Shown here: positions 37,884 to 45,951 of the stretch, in pieces | Layout: every line of letters starts with the position of its first letter | How positions within the stretch are numbered: position 1 is the stretch's first letter | Assembly (NCBI RefSeq): GCF_015234515.1 | Contig: NZ_JADGMY010000026.1 | Location: forward strand, 1 to 64,000 | Direction: 5' to 3' | Length of the DNA: 64,000 bases | Source: Cellulomonas sp. | GTDB lineage: Bacteria > Actinomycetota > Actinomycetes > Actinomycetales > Cellulomonadaceae | Made by a program: the position numbers and the translations under genes | Notes under the pieces: generated by a model | Databases searched by the model: none | Seen by the model: the letters and a program-made list of their open reading frames with translations, nothing else | Told to the model about the DNA's origin: nothing

Positions 37884-38831
37884 TCAGACGACGACGAGCT
37901 GCGTCCCGTCGGGCGAGCGGTCCGCCAGCGCGACGCTCTTGACGGCCGGGTCGTCGTAGGTGTTCCAGTAGTAGGTCGCGGTCCTGGAGGAGAAGAGCCC
38001 GGTGTAGATGGTCTGCTCGAACTCCCCCGAGCCCATGGCGGCGCACCCGTCCACCATCGCGACCTGCTGCAGCGTGTGGAACGCGCGGCTGACGTTCTCC
38101 TCCTCGCTCGTCTTGGTCGGGTAGTGCTCGTTGACGTAGGCCGCACGGACGAACCGGGACGGCGAGTAGTAGTCGCCGGGGATCCCGCGCATGTGCGAGC
38201 CGGACCCGAAGGGGGCCAGGCGCGCCCTGCCGAGCTCGTACACCTCGGGGAAGTCCGGCGACGTGTTGAGGTAGTTGCGCAGGTTCTCGTGGTGCCACAT
38301 GAACCCCGGCTGGTTGGCGAGCACGTCGACGTCGTCGTCGAAGACGTGCATGCCGTCGGGCGTGTACTCCACGACGATGGCGCGCTGCGCGTCACCGATG
38401 ATCCAGTGCAGCAGCGAGCTGGGGTACTTGTCGTTGATCGGCCGGTCGACGATCGCGACGTCCGCCAGCGCCGCCTCGACCTCGTCGACGCTCGAGAACT
38501 GCGAGGCCACCCACAGCGGGAACTCGAACGCGGCGACGTTGGTCTTGCCGTCCACGGGCCCCGCGGCGTACGACGCGTACCCGGGGAAGTTCAGCCCGGC
38601 GACGGCCAGCCCGGCGTCGTTGCCGGCGTCGAAGTACAGCGGCGTGTCCTCCTCGACGATGCCCATGCCGATGACGGCGTGCCGGATGCTCGGCACCGCC
38701 CCGAACGGCGACCGCGTGCTGTACCCCGTGGGAGTCACCACCACGCGTTCCCCGTACCCGCTGGTCCAGTCGAGGTTCCGTGCGAGGTAGAGGTTGCCGT
38801 TACCGTCCGTGAACCTGATGCCCGTGCACAT
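37884..38831 (-). CDS. Choloylglycine hydrolase / penicillin V acylase family protein
   Basis: A 315-residue Ntn hydrolase. It starts directly MCTGIRFTDGNGN, so removal of Met exposes the catalytic Cys2. Arg18 and Asp21 in ARNLDWTSGYGER sit at the positions used by bile-salt hydrolases, Asn81 lies in GLNFPGYASY, another Asn in VLANQPGF, and an Arg in SRFVRAAYV. Members hydrolyse amide bonds of conjugated bile salts, penicillin V or N-acyl-homoserine lactones. No signal peptide is present, so it is cytosolic. The ATG at 38831 follows a GGGGGG stretch. In a non-intestinal actinobacterium, acyl-amide or quorum-signal cleavage seems more likely than bile-salt hydrolysis, but this is inference. 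Confidence 0.87.
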   Translation of the reverse strand: MCTGIRFTDGNGNLYLARNLDWTSGYGERVVVTPTGYSTRSPFGAVPSIRHAVIGMGIVEEDTPLYFDAGNDAGLAVAGLNFPGYASYAAGPVDGKTNVAAFEFPLWVASQFSSVDEVEAALADVAIVDRPINDKYPSSLLHWIIGDAQRAIVVEYTPDGMHVFDDDVDVLANQPGFMWHHENLRNYLNTSPDFPEVYELGRARLAPFGSGSHMRGIPGDYYSPSRFVRAAYVNEHYPTKTSEEENVSRAFHTLQQVAMVDGCAAMGSGEFEQTIYTGLFSSRTATYYWNTYDDPAVKSVALADRSPDGTQLVVV

Positions 38832-38928
38832 GGTGCCCCCCTGTGGTCGGCCGGACGCCCGTCGTCCTGAGCGCCCGCTACAGAGCCATGCTGCATCCGA
38901 CCGTGGCATCCGGCACGGCGAGGCCGTC

Positions 38929-39375
38929 TCAGTACGCGTAGCGGCCGACGTGCTCCGGGTGCAGGACGAGGCGGACCTGGTCCTCGGCCAGGATCCCGTC
39001 GAGGTCCCGTGCGCGGGCCGGGTCGGACAGGTCCCAGTAGCGGGCCGCGAGGCGCGCGGCGAGCTCATGGGCGCCGTCCTGCTCGACCGTCACCCGGCCC
39101 GACACCGACACCCAGTGCTCACGCTCCCCCACGGGCGCGGCCACGACGACCGACGCGCGCGGGTCGCGGCGCAGCCGGCGCACCTTCAGGGTGTCCGGAC
39201 CGGTGAAGAGCTGGACGGTGCCGTCGCCCGCGAGCTCGAACCACACGGGACGCGGCTGCGGCGGCACGGGCCCCGACGCGACGGTGAGGAACCCGTGCAG
39301 CGGACGACGCAGGAGCTCGACGTCGGCGGGGGTCAGGAGCGTGCCGGGGCTCGGGGAGCGGGTCTCGTCGCGCAT
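38929..39375 (-). CDS. Pyridoxamine 5'-phosphate oxidase family protein (F420/FMN-binding)
   Basis: A 148-residue split-barrel protein: HGFLTVASGPVPPQPRPVWFEL, then LFTGPDTLKVRRLRRDPRASVVVAAP and HWVSVSGRVTV. This is the usual PPOX/F420-dependent reductase pattern, with the Lys/Arg-rich segment that contacts the cofactor phosphate. Substrate unknown. The start at ATG 39375 lies just downstream of a 13-bp tandem repeat. Confidence 0.8.
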   Translation of the reverse strand: MRDETRSPSPGTLLTPADVELLRRPLHGFLTVASGPVPPQPRPVWFELAGDGTVQLFTGPDTLKVRRLRRDPRASVVVAAPVGEREHWVSVSGRVTVEQDGAHELAARLAARYWDLSDPARARDLDGILAEDQVRLVLHPEHVGRYAY

Positions 39376-39390
39376 CGTCGGTCCTCCACG

Positions 39391-39443
39391 GTCGGTCGTG
39401 CGGGTCGGTCGTCCGGGGTCGGTCGTGCGGGTCGGTCGTGCGG
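39391..39443. repeat. Short tandem repeat, four 13-bp units
   Basis: GTCGGTCGTGCGG occurs at 39391-39403, with one mismatch at 39404-39416, then after one extra base at 39418-39430 and 39431-39443. It sits 15 bases upstream of the PPOX start and would be prone to slippage. Confidence 0.85.
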
Positions 39444-39456
39444 GGCGCGCGGTCCG

Positions 39457-39897
39457 TCAGGCGCGCACCGCGAGCAGGAACTGCCCGCCGCCCGGCTCCA
39501 CCTGCGTCGTCACGGCCAGGTCGGGGGCGAACCGCGACAGCCGGTCGACCAGCCACTCGGCGGCCTGGTCGGCGTCCGCACGGCTCGGGCAGCGCGCCAC
39601 CACCTCGCGCCCGCCCTTGCGGCGCAGCCGCTCGACGGTCTCCGCGATGGGCGCGGGGTCGACGACGAACAGGTCCGGCGACCACGCGACGACCGGCTTG
39701 ACCGCTCCCTTGCGGGTGTTGCAGGCGCGGTGGGCGAGCCGCTCGGTGCCCGCGGCCGCCTTCTTGGACTTCGCCACGGCGCCCGCGTCGACGCTCGGGC
39801 CGAGGTCGGAGTTCACCGACGCGTCGGGGTCCACGGGCTCGTCGCACAGCCAGCAGCGCCAGGAGTCCCGGTCACCGACGTCGCTCAAGTTGCTCAT
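39457..39897 (-). CDS. Small zinc-finger/HNH-like protein
   Basis: A 146-residue protein with CWLCDEP near residue 15 and RLAHRACNTRKGAVKP near residue 54. The CxxC plus HxxCNxxKG spacing resembles the zinc and catalytic elements of HNH nucleases, but the usual His-Asn core is reduced. The second half (about 80-146) looks like a separate alpha/beta segment. It may be a diverged HNH protein without nuclease activity. The ATG start at 39897 is the only reasonable one. Function is not known. Confidence 0.55.
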   Translation of the reverse strand: MSNLSDVGDRDSWRCWLCDEPVDPDASVNSDLGPSVDAGAVAKSKKAAAGTERLAHRACNTRKGAVKPVVAWSPDLFVVDPAPIAETVERLRRKGGREVVARCPSRADADQAAEWLVDRLSRFAPDLAVTTQVEPGGGQFLLAVRA

Positions 39898-40060
39898 GCG
39901 CGCACGGTAGCCTCCCGGCCGCGTCCGGCGGGGGCGGGCACCCGGCCCACCCCCGCACGGTTCACGTCAGGACCGCGGCCGGTGCGGCACCCACAGGACG
40001 CCGCGCGGGTTCTGGACGTCCCCGGTCCCGCGTGTCAGCGGGCGCTGCCATGCTCGACGG

Positions 40061-40468
40061 GTGGAGCTGCGGTTCGGTGGTGAGGTGATCTGGTGGCGCG
40101 GCCCGGCGCCGTACCACTTCGTCGCGCTCCCCGACCCGGAGGCGGCACGCCTGCGCGTCGTCGCGTCACGCGTGACCTACGGGTGGGGCTGCGTGCCCGC
40201 GACGGTGACGCTGGGCGGGACCACGTTCACGACGTCGATCTTCCCCAGGGACGGCGGCTTCATGGTCCCGCTCAAGGTCGCGGCGCGACGCGCGGAGGGG
40301 GTCGAGCTCGGGGACGACGTCCGGCTCCTCGTCGTCGTGGGCGACCCGGACGACGTGCCGCAGGACGTCCCGGACGACCGGGCCGCGACGGCCCCACGGC
40401 CGCCCGGGACCGTGCGCCACGACCCCGCGGACGACGACGACTACTTCGACCCGGCGGCCGGGCGCTGA
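40061..40468 (+). CDS. DUF1905 domain protein
   Basis: A 135-residue protein recognised by FGGEVIWWRGPAPYHFVALPDPEA, the central GCVPATVTLGGTTFTTSIFPRDGGFMVPLKVAAR, and a glycine-aspartate turn before VRLLVVVGD. DUF1905 proteins are small beta-barrels of unknown role. The C-terminal 35 residues are acidic and Pro-rich and may be disordered. The start is GTG 40061. It stands alone, convergent with the esterase gene. Confidence 0.82.
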   Translation: MELRFGGEVIWWRGPAPYHFVALPDPEAARLRVVASRVTYGWGCVPATVTLGGTTFTTSIFPRDGGFMVPLKVAARRAEGVELGDDVRLLVVVGDPDDVPQDVPDDRAATAPRPPGTVRHDPADDDDYFDPAAGR

Positions 40469-40487
40469 CGCCCCGGCTCGCGCGAGC

Positions 40488-41363
40488 TCACGGCGCGGTC
40501 GGCGCCCCCGGTTGCAGCACCCACCGCAGCGCGTCGGGCAGCAGGACCCCGCCGTGGTTGACGCTGTGCCCGCCGTCCCCGACGACGAGGCGGACGTCGT
40601 ACCCGGCCTCCGCGAGCGCGGCGGTGGTCCGCAGGTTCTCGGCGAACCAGTTGCGGGTCGGCGCGTCCCAGTTCAGGTCGCGGTGCGCGGCCTGCAGGAA
40701 GACCCGCAGCGGCTTCCTGGCGGCGCGCGGGATCAGGTCGGGGTACGGGTTGCCGCCGGGCATCTGCGCGAAGCTCGACAGGAAGCCCACGACCCGGCGG
40801 AACCGGTCCGGGCGCAGCCACGCCGCGGTGAAGGCGGCGTCGCCCCCGCTGCTGCCACCGCAGACGCCCCACAGCTCGGGGTCGTCCGTGACGGAGTACC
40901 GCGCGGTGACCAGCGGGACGATCTCGTCGAGCAGGAACGTGGCGTACCGGTCGTCGAACGCGTCGTACTCGACGTTGCGGTTCTTCGGCTGCGCGCCGCC
41001 CACGACGACGCCCGGGTCGACGAAGACGCCGATCGTGCACGGGATCTCACCGCGGTGGGTGAGGTTGTCGAGGACGACACCGCCGCGGACCTCGCCGTCC
41101 GGGTCGAGGTACCACCAGCCGTCGTTGAAGACCATGAGCGCCGCCGGGCGCGCGGCGTCGTAGCAGGCGGGGACGTGGATCCACACCTTGCGCGACGTCC
41201 CCGGGTAGCCGGTGCTGGACGACCAGTCCAGCTCCACCGTGGTGCCCGCCGGCACGTGGGGGTGCGGCTCGGAGTCCGGGCCGTGCGCGTAGCGCACGTC
41301 GGACAGGTCGACGGGCAGCGGGCGGTACGGCACCGGCGCGGGCACGGCCTCGGACGGCCTCAC
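40488..41363 (-). CDS. Esterase of the enterochelin-esterase-like (D) family
   Basis: A 291-residue alpha/beta hydrolase. The nucleophile serine lies in GVCGGSSGGDAAF, a probable acid is in the following LSSFAQMPGGNPYP region, and the histidine is in GDGGHSVNHGG. The layout matches Fes/IroE-like esterases, which cut siderophore or trilactone esters, and related acyl esterases. No signal peptide is seen. The GTG start at 41363 overlaps the stop of the LD-carboxypeptidase by four bases (GTGA), so the two form an operon. The substrate is not known; no siderophore genes are nearby. Confidence 0.83.
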   Translation of the reverse strand: MRPSEAVPAPVPYRPLPVDLSDVRYAHGPDSEPHPHVPAGTTVELDWSSSTGYPGTSRKVWIHVPACYDAARPAALMVFNDGWWYLDPDGEVRGGVVLDNLTHRGEIPCTIGVFVDPGVVVGGAQPKNRNVEYDAFDDRYATFLLDEIVPLVTARYSVTDDPELWGVCGGSSGGDAAFTAAWLRPDRFRRVVGFLSSFAQMPGGNPYPDLIPRAARKPLRVFLQAAHRDLNWDAPTRNWFAENLRTTAALAEAGYDVRLVVGDGGHSVNHGGVLLPDALRWVLQPGAPTAP

Positions 41364-42403
41364 GCGTACGACGCCGTCACGGTCCGGGTGGCCCCGTCGA
41401 GCGTCATCCGGCCGCCGTACGGCACGATCCACTGCGGCCGGGTGTGGCCGAACGGCAGGCCGACGCACACGACGGCGTCCGGGTTGTACCGCGTGACCTC
41501 CGCCACGACGGCGTCGCGCTGCGCCACGCGTCGGGCCGCCCGCTGCTCGGCGTCGAGCCGCACCTCGAAGCCGGTCACCGGCGGGCGCGCGACGCACACG
41601 CCCGCGACCGCCGCGAGCAGGCCGCGCTCGCCGAGCGACCGCACCCAGCGCTGCACCGTCGCCGCCGGCGGCAGCTCCTCGCTGGTCTCGAGCAGCAGGA
41701 TCGCGCCCTCCAGCGCGGGGGTCGGCGGGAACCGGTCGGCCAGCGCGAGCCAGTCGAGCACCTCGAGGCAGCCGCCCCACGTGCGTCCGGTCACGGACCG
41801 GGCCGGGCCTGCCCACGTCCACGGCTCGGTCGGCTCGCGCTCACCGTGCTCGGTCAGGGCACGCGGGTCGAGCCAGTCGTGGCCGAGGTCCTCCGACTCG
41901 CCCGGCTCCGTGATCGTGAGCGTCTCGCCCGTGAGCAGCGCCGCCCGCAGCGACGCGAGGTGGACGTCGTCGACCGCCGGCCCGGGGCCGAGGTGCACCT
42001 GGGTCGAGCCGCCGTAGAAGCCGGCGACGCCCTGCTGCCACAGCCAGCTCAGCAGGTTCGTGTTGTCGCTGTAGCCGAGGAACGGTTTGGGGTCCGCGCG
42101 CACGGCGTCGGCGTCGAGGTGGGGCACCACGAGGATCTGGTCGTCCCCGCCGATCGTGGCCAGCACGGCACGGACGCTCGGGTCCGCGAACGCGGCGTCG
42201 AGGTCCCGCGCCCGCGCCTCGGGTGAGGCGCCGAGCTGCCTGGTCGTCGGGTACTCGACGGGCACGAGGCCGGTCGCCTCGACCAGGCGTCGCATGGCCT
42301 GCTCGTGCACGGCCGGGGCGAACCCGGGCGCGGCGAACGAGGGCGAGACCACGGCGACACGGTCACCGGGGACGAGCTTGGGCGGCGCGACGAGGGACGG
42401 CAC
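41360..42403 (-). CDS. LD-carboxypeptidase (peptidase family S66, MccF-like)
   Basis: A 347-residue cytosolic serine hydrolase. It begins VPSLVAPPKLVPGDRVAVVSPS; the nucleophile is in FLGYSDNTNLL, with upstream LATIGGDDQILVVPHLD. The C-terminal GVCVARP and VCVGLPFGHTRPQWIVPYG segments hold the acidic and histidine catalytic residues. S66 enzymes recycle peptidoglycan tetrapeptides or, as MccF, break down microcin C-like antibiotics. The chosen start GTG 42403 has only a weak ribosome-binding site (GGGTGGG). The esterase overlaps its stop. Confidence 0.88.
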   Translation of the reverse strand: MPSLVAPPKLVPGDRVAVVSPSFAAPGFAPAVHEQAMRRLVEATGLVPVEYPTTRQLGASPEARARDLDAAFADPSVRAVLATIGGDDQILVVPHLDADAVRADPKPFLGYSDNTNLLSWLWQQGVAGFYGGSTQVHLGPGPAVDDVHLASLRAALLTGETLTITEPGESEDLGHDWLDPRALTEHGEREPTEPWTWAGPARSVTGRTWGGCLEVLDWLALADRFPPTPALEGAILLLETSEELPPAATVQRWVRSLGERGLLAAVAGVCVARPPVTGFEVRLDAEQRAARRVAQRDAVVAEVTRYNPDAVVCVGLPFGHTRPQWIVPYGGRMTLDGATRTVTASYA

Positions 42404-42591
42404 CGGCCCACCCAACCAGCCCCGGCCGCGCCGGGGCGAGGTGAATCGGTCGCGAGCGGGCCGCACCGTCGCAGGTGGACCAGGTGGCGGTGCTCGCACG
42501 ACGTCCTGGTGAGTCAGCGCACCAGCCGCACCGACGCACGGAGAGAGTCAGTCGGTGGTGTCCGGGCCGGACGACGCGTCCCTGCCCGCGT

Positions 42592-42894
42592 TCAGCTCCT
42601 CGTCGGTATGAGGGCGAGGCTGGCCCGGCCGACGAACAGGCCCGGACGCTTCCCGACCCAGGCAAGCGCCTCCCGCTCGCTCAGCGCCGACGACAGCGGC
42701 CGGTAGGACTGCGGCCGCTCCGGCCACAGGGCACCGGCGTCAGCCCGCGTACACGCCGGGCACGCCCGCGGCGAGCTCCACTCGAACAGCGCGCGGTAGA
42801 CCTCGTAGCGTGACGCGTCGATCCCGCACAGCGTCGTGCCGTCGGCCGCGGCGTGCTCGACCTCGGCACATCCTGCCCGTGCACACCTGGCGTG
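42592..42894 (-). pseudogene. Open frame with protein-like sequence but no start codon
   Basis: This 100-codon frame is open from just after an in-frame stop (42895-42897) to its own stop at 42592-42594. It reads convincingly as protein: TTLCGIDASRYEVYRALFEW, then RACPACTR, RPQSYRPLSSALSERE, VGKRPGLFVGRASL. It contains no ATG, GTG or TTG. The CxG and CPAC cysteines suggest a small zinc-binding protein. It is either a gene that lost its start, a fragment, or one using a rare start. It explains most of the 520-base gap between the LD-carboxypeptidase and the next acetyltransferase; I see nothing else there. Confidence 0.4.
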
Positions 42895-42923
42895 TCACCG
42901 CCGGGCCCGGCAGCATCAGCGCG

Positions 42924-43487
42924 ATGGCGATCACCACCGCACCCGTCCTGCTCCCCGGCACCTTCGGACGCCTGCCGCAGCCCGTCCTGCAGGCGGGCGA
43001 CCTCGTGATGCGCGCGTGGCGGCCCGACGACGTCGACGCCGTCGTCTCCGCCTACCGCGACCCCGCCATCCAGCACTGGCACGCCCGGACCATGTCCACC
43101 GCGGAGGCCACGGCCTGGGTGGCGCACTGGCAGGACCGGTGGGCGCACGACACCGGCGCGGGCTGGGCCGTCACGGCGGGCGGCGACGTGGTCGGGCAGG
43201 TGAGCATCCGGCAGGTGCACCTGCACGAGGCGGCCGTGGGGTTCTCCTACTGGGTGCTGCCCCACGCCCGGGGCCGCGGCGTGGCCGTCGACGCGCTGCG
43301 CGCCGTGACCGCGTGGGCCTTCGAGCTCGGCGTGCACCGCGCCGACCTGGACCACTCCACCCGCAACCCGGCGTCGTGCCGGGTCGCCACCAAGGCGGGC
43401 TTCGCGGCGGAGGGCACGATGGTCAGCCGGGGCCTGCACACGGACGGGTGGCACGACATGCACCTGCACTCGCGGATCGCCCTCTGA
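42924..43487 (+). CDS. GNAT-family N-acetyltransferase (RimJ/RimL type)
   Basis: A 187-residue acetyl-CoA-dependent transferase: LVMRAWRPDDVDAVVSAYRDPAIQHWH at the start, GVGF-like strand AAVGFSYWVLPHARGRGVAVDAL with the acetyl-CoA pyrophosphate loop RGRGVA, then DHSTRNPASCRVATKAGFAAEG. The N-terminal WHART and RNP-xx-S motifs are typical of the RimJ/RimL branch, which acetylates protein N termini or small amines. The target is unknown. The start is ATG 42924. Confidence 0.87.
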   Translation: MAITTAPVLLPGTFGRLPQPVLQAGDLVMRAWRPDDVDAVVSAYRDPAIQHWHARTMSTAEATAWVAHWQDRWAHDTGAGWAVTAGGDVVGQVSIRQVHLHEAAVGFSYWVLPHARGRGVAVDALRAVTAWAFELGVHRADLDHSTRNPASCRVATKAGFAAEGTMVSRGLHTDGWHDMHLHSRIAL

Positions 43488-43571
43488 GGGCAAGCACGAC
43501 GTGCGTGCACCGGGTCGAGCACCGCCCGGGACGCTCGTGCCATCCGCCCCGGGCACGGCGTCCGCCGGTCG

Positions 43572-44447
43572 TCAGCCCGCCGCGAGGACCTCCCGCAGCC
43601 GCGCCGCGAACGCCTCCGGCTGGCCCGGCATGCCGTACTCGTCGCCGAGGAACCCGCCGTGGTTGCTCGGGAACACCGCGACCTGGGTCCCCAGCAGATC
43701 GGCCAGCGCGTGGGTCGTGCGCCACGTGATGATGCCCTCGCTCTCGATCCCGGCGGCGGGGACGACGCGCGTCGAGGCCGCGCGCAGCGCCGCGACGTCG
43801 GGGGTGAACGCCGTGACAGGGGCGGAGGCGCCCGACAGCAGCGGGTCATCGCGCGAGCCGTCGTCCTCCGCCGGCAGACCGAACTGCGCCGGGTCGGGCA
43901 GCTCGGTGAGGAAGTCCGTGGGGAACGGCCCCTGCCACGACGTCAGCGCGATGAACGCGGCCATCCCGGCGCCCCACCCGTGCGCCTGGTAGGCGGCGTC
44001 GACGCGGGCGAACGCGGCACGCGCCTCCTCCGCGTCCGGCAGCACGGCGAGCATCGGCGGCTCGTGCGCGACGACGGTGCGGACGTCCTGCGGGAACGCG
44101 GTGACCCACGCGAGTGCCGTGACCGCACCGCCGCTGCTGCCGAACAGGTCGACCGGCCCGGCGCCGAGCGCGCCGACGAGCGCGTGCAGGTCCTCCGCCT
44201 GCACGCGCGGGTCGTGCACCGTCTGCCCGTCGTCGCGCGTGCTGCGGCCCAGCCCGCGCGGGTCGTACGTGACCACCGTGCGGTCACCGAAGTGCGACGC
44301 GAGGGTCCCGAAGCCCGTCGCGTCCATGGGCTGGCCGATGAGCACGAGCGGCGGCTGCCCGTCGGCGGTCGGCAGCGGCCCCCGCACGTCGTACGCGATG
44401 GTCGCGCCGGGCACGTCGAGCGTGCGGTGGGTCGTGGTGTCGGTCAT
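43572..44447 (-). CDS. Alpha/beta hydrolase
   Basis: A 291-residue hydrolase with oxyanion region PPLVLIGQPMDATGFG, strand TVVTYDPRGLGRS, nucleophile elbow DLFGSSGGAVTAL and terminal histidine VFPSNHGGFLGD. The layout matches haloalkane-dehalogenase/epoxide-hydrolase-like enzymes and many actinobacterial hydrolases of unknown substrate. I start at MTDTTTHRT (ATG 44447), which has GGGAGGA eight bases upstream, not at the longer in-frame ATG at 44486. Confidence 0.85.
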   Translation of the reverse strand: MTDTTTHRTLDVPGATIAYDVRGPLPTADGQPPLVLIGQPMDATGFGTLASHFGDRTVVTYDPRGLGRSTRDDGQTVHDPRVQAEDLHALVGALGAGPVDLFGSSGGAVTALAWVTAFPQDVRTVVAHEPPMLAVLPDAEEARAAFARVDAAYQAHGWGAGMAAFIALTSWQGPFPTDFLTELPDPAQFGLPAEDDGSRDDPLLSGASAPVTAFTPDVAALRAASTRVVPAAGIESEGIITWRTTHALADLLGTQVAVFPSNHGGFLGDEYGMPGQPEAFAARLREVLAAG

Positions 44448-44590
44448 CTGGTCCTCCCGGTCGTCCGGACGTCTGTGTGCGATCACCCGGTACGACCGGC
44501 CGTGTCGCCGGAACTCATCGGGGACGACGGCCCGGCACCCGAGGAGCGGTGGTCCGGGGTGACAGCGGCGTCGACCACGGCTGGGATGGG

Positions 44591-45265
44591 GTGGTGGACG
44601 ACGTCGGGGCAGGGCCGGGCTGCGAGCGGTCCGCCGCGGGTCCGCTCGTCGAGCCGGTGTCCGCCGTCACGTCACTGGCGTTCGTGGTGGCCGCGGTGCT
44701 CGTCGTGGTGCTCCGGCGACGTGCCGGACTGCCCGTGCCCGTGGCGTACGTGGCGCTGGTGGCCGGTGTCGGCGTCGGGTCGGTCGTGCAGCACGGACCC
44801 GACCCGGCCTGGTCCGACCCCGCCCACGACCTGCCGCTCGTGGGGGTGCTGTGCTTCCTGGCGGCGGACGCCGTGGCGGCACGCCGCCGCACACCGCGTC
44901 GATGGTGGTGGTGGGCCCTGCCGACGGCCGTCCTCATGGTCGCCGTGATCGCGTGGCCGCGGGCCGGGGACCTCGCGCAGGTCGGTGTCGCAGTGGTCGC
45001 CGGGGTGCTGCTCGTGCTGCGGGCGTACCGCGAACCCGCCGTCCGGGCGCGGGTCGCCGTCGTGCTGGGGCTGCTGGGCGCCGGCGCGCTGGTCGGCTCG
45101 CTGTCCCGCACCGGCGGACCGCTGTGCGACCCGTCGTCGCTCCTGCAGGGGCACGCCGTGTGGCACCTGGCGGCGGCGTGCGCGCTGGCGGTGCTCGCGC
45201 CGCTCGTCACCCCGGCGGGCGGGCCACCGCCGACGCAGACCTCGCACCGTGGCCAGCGACCATGA
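44591..45265 (+). CDS. Membrane hydrolase of the CREST superfamily (ceramidase-like)
   Basis: About 225 residues with some seven hydrophobic helices. The CREST metal-site pattern is present: SVVQH (Sx3H) in GVGSVVQHGPD, Asp in AHDLPLVG, and HAVWH (HxxxH) in LLQGHAVWHLAAA. CREST proteins (alkaline ceramidases, PAQR receptors) are zinc-dependent lipid amidases. The N terminus GAGPGCERSAAGPLVEPVSAVTSLAF also matches bacterial members. I start at one of two adjacent GTG codons (44591 or 44594); a longer start is possible. The natural lipid substrate is unknown. Confidence 0.7.
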   Translation: MVDDVGAGPGCERSAAGPLVEPVSAVTSLAFVVAAVLVVVLRRRAGLPVPVAYVALVAGVGVGSVVQHGPDPAWSDPAHDLPLVGVLCFLAADAVAARRRTPRRWWWWALPTAVLMVAVIAWPRAGDLAQVGVAVVAGVLLVLRAYREPAVRARVAVVLGLLGAGALVGSLSRTGGPLCDPSSLLQGHAVWHLAAACALAVLAPLVTPAGGPPPTQTSHRGQRP

Positions 45266-45350
45266 CCGTCCCGTGGCCGGCCGTCGTCACCCGATGAGTA
45301 CCGTCCGTGCGGACGGTCGGTACGCGACGACGGCAACGGAGAGGCACCAC

Positions 45351-45932
45351 ATGACCGCGACCTATACCTTCGACGTCTTCGCCAGCCTCGACGGGTACGG
45401 CTCCTACGGACCGCCCGGCGACTGGGGCGGCTACTGGGGCAAGCAGGGACCCGAGCTGCTGCAGCGGCGGCACGAGCTGTACAGCGGTGACCAGCGCATG
45501 GTGTTCGGCGCCACGACCCTGCGGGAGTTCGTCGCGATGCGGGCCGGGAGCAGCGAGGACTCCGAGGTGCGTGACACGTGGGTCGAGGTGATGCGTCGGC
45601 TGCCGGCGACCGTCGTGTCGTCGACGCTCACCCACCCGATCGACTGGCCGGACGTGACGATCGCGCACGGCGACGCCGTCGACGTCGTCACCCGGCTGAA
45701 GGCGGAGTCCGACGTGCCGCTGCGCTCGCACGGCAGCCTGTCCCTCAACTGGGCGCTGCTGGCGGCGGGCCTGGTGGACCGCGTGCAGGTGACGATCTTC
45801 CCGGTGATCACCGGCCGCACGGGAACGACGCCGGTGTTCGGGGGTGCGGGCGACTTCGACCTGGAGCTGCTGGACAGCCGGGTGCTGGACGGCCGCACGC
45901 AGGAGCTCACCTACCGGCCCACCGTGCACTGA
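45351..45932 (+). CDS. Dihydrofolate reductase (RibD C-terminal-like) family protein
   Basis: A 193-residue protein with the RibD_C/DHFR-like fold: TYTFDVFASLDGYG, then QRMVFGATTLREFVAM, and VTIAHGDAVDVVTRLKAESDVPLRSHGSLSLNWALLAAGLVDR with an HGSLSL turn at the NADPH site. Such proteins are common and usually annotated as dihydrofolate reductases without proof. The start is ATG 45351 with GAGAGG upstream; a longer in-frame ATG at 45297 is less likely. Confidence 0.85.
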   Translation: MTATYTFDVFASLDGYGSYGPPGDWGGYWGKQGPELLQRRHELYSGDQRMVFGATTLREFVAMRAGSSEDSEVRDTWVEVMRRLPATVVSSTLTHPIDWPDVTIAHGDAVDVVTRLKAESDVPLRSHGSLSLNWALLAAGLVDRVQVTIFPVITGRTGTTPVFGGAGDFDLELLDSRVLDGRTQELTYRPTVH

Positions 45933-45951
45933 CGGCGGTCCACCGCTGCGG

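Noticed and set aside
40488..41363. Siderophore esterase function for the Fes-like esterase
   Set aside because: No siderophore biosynthesis or uptake genes are nearby, and the family includes many unrelated esterases; left as a general esterase.
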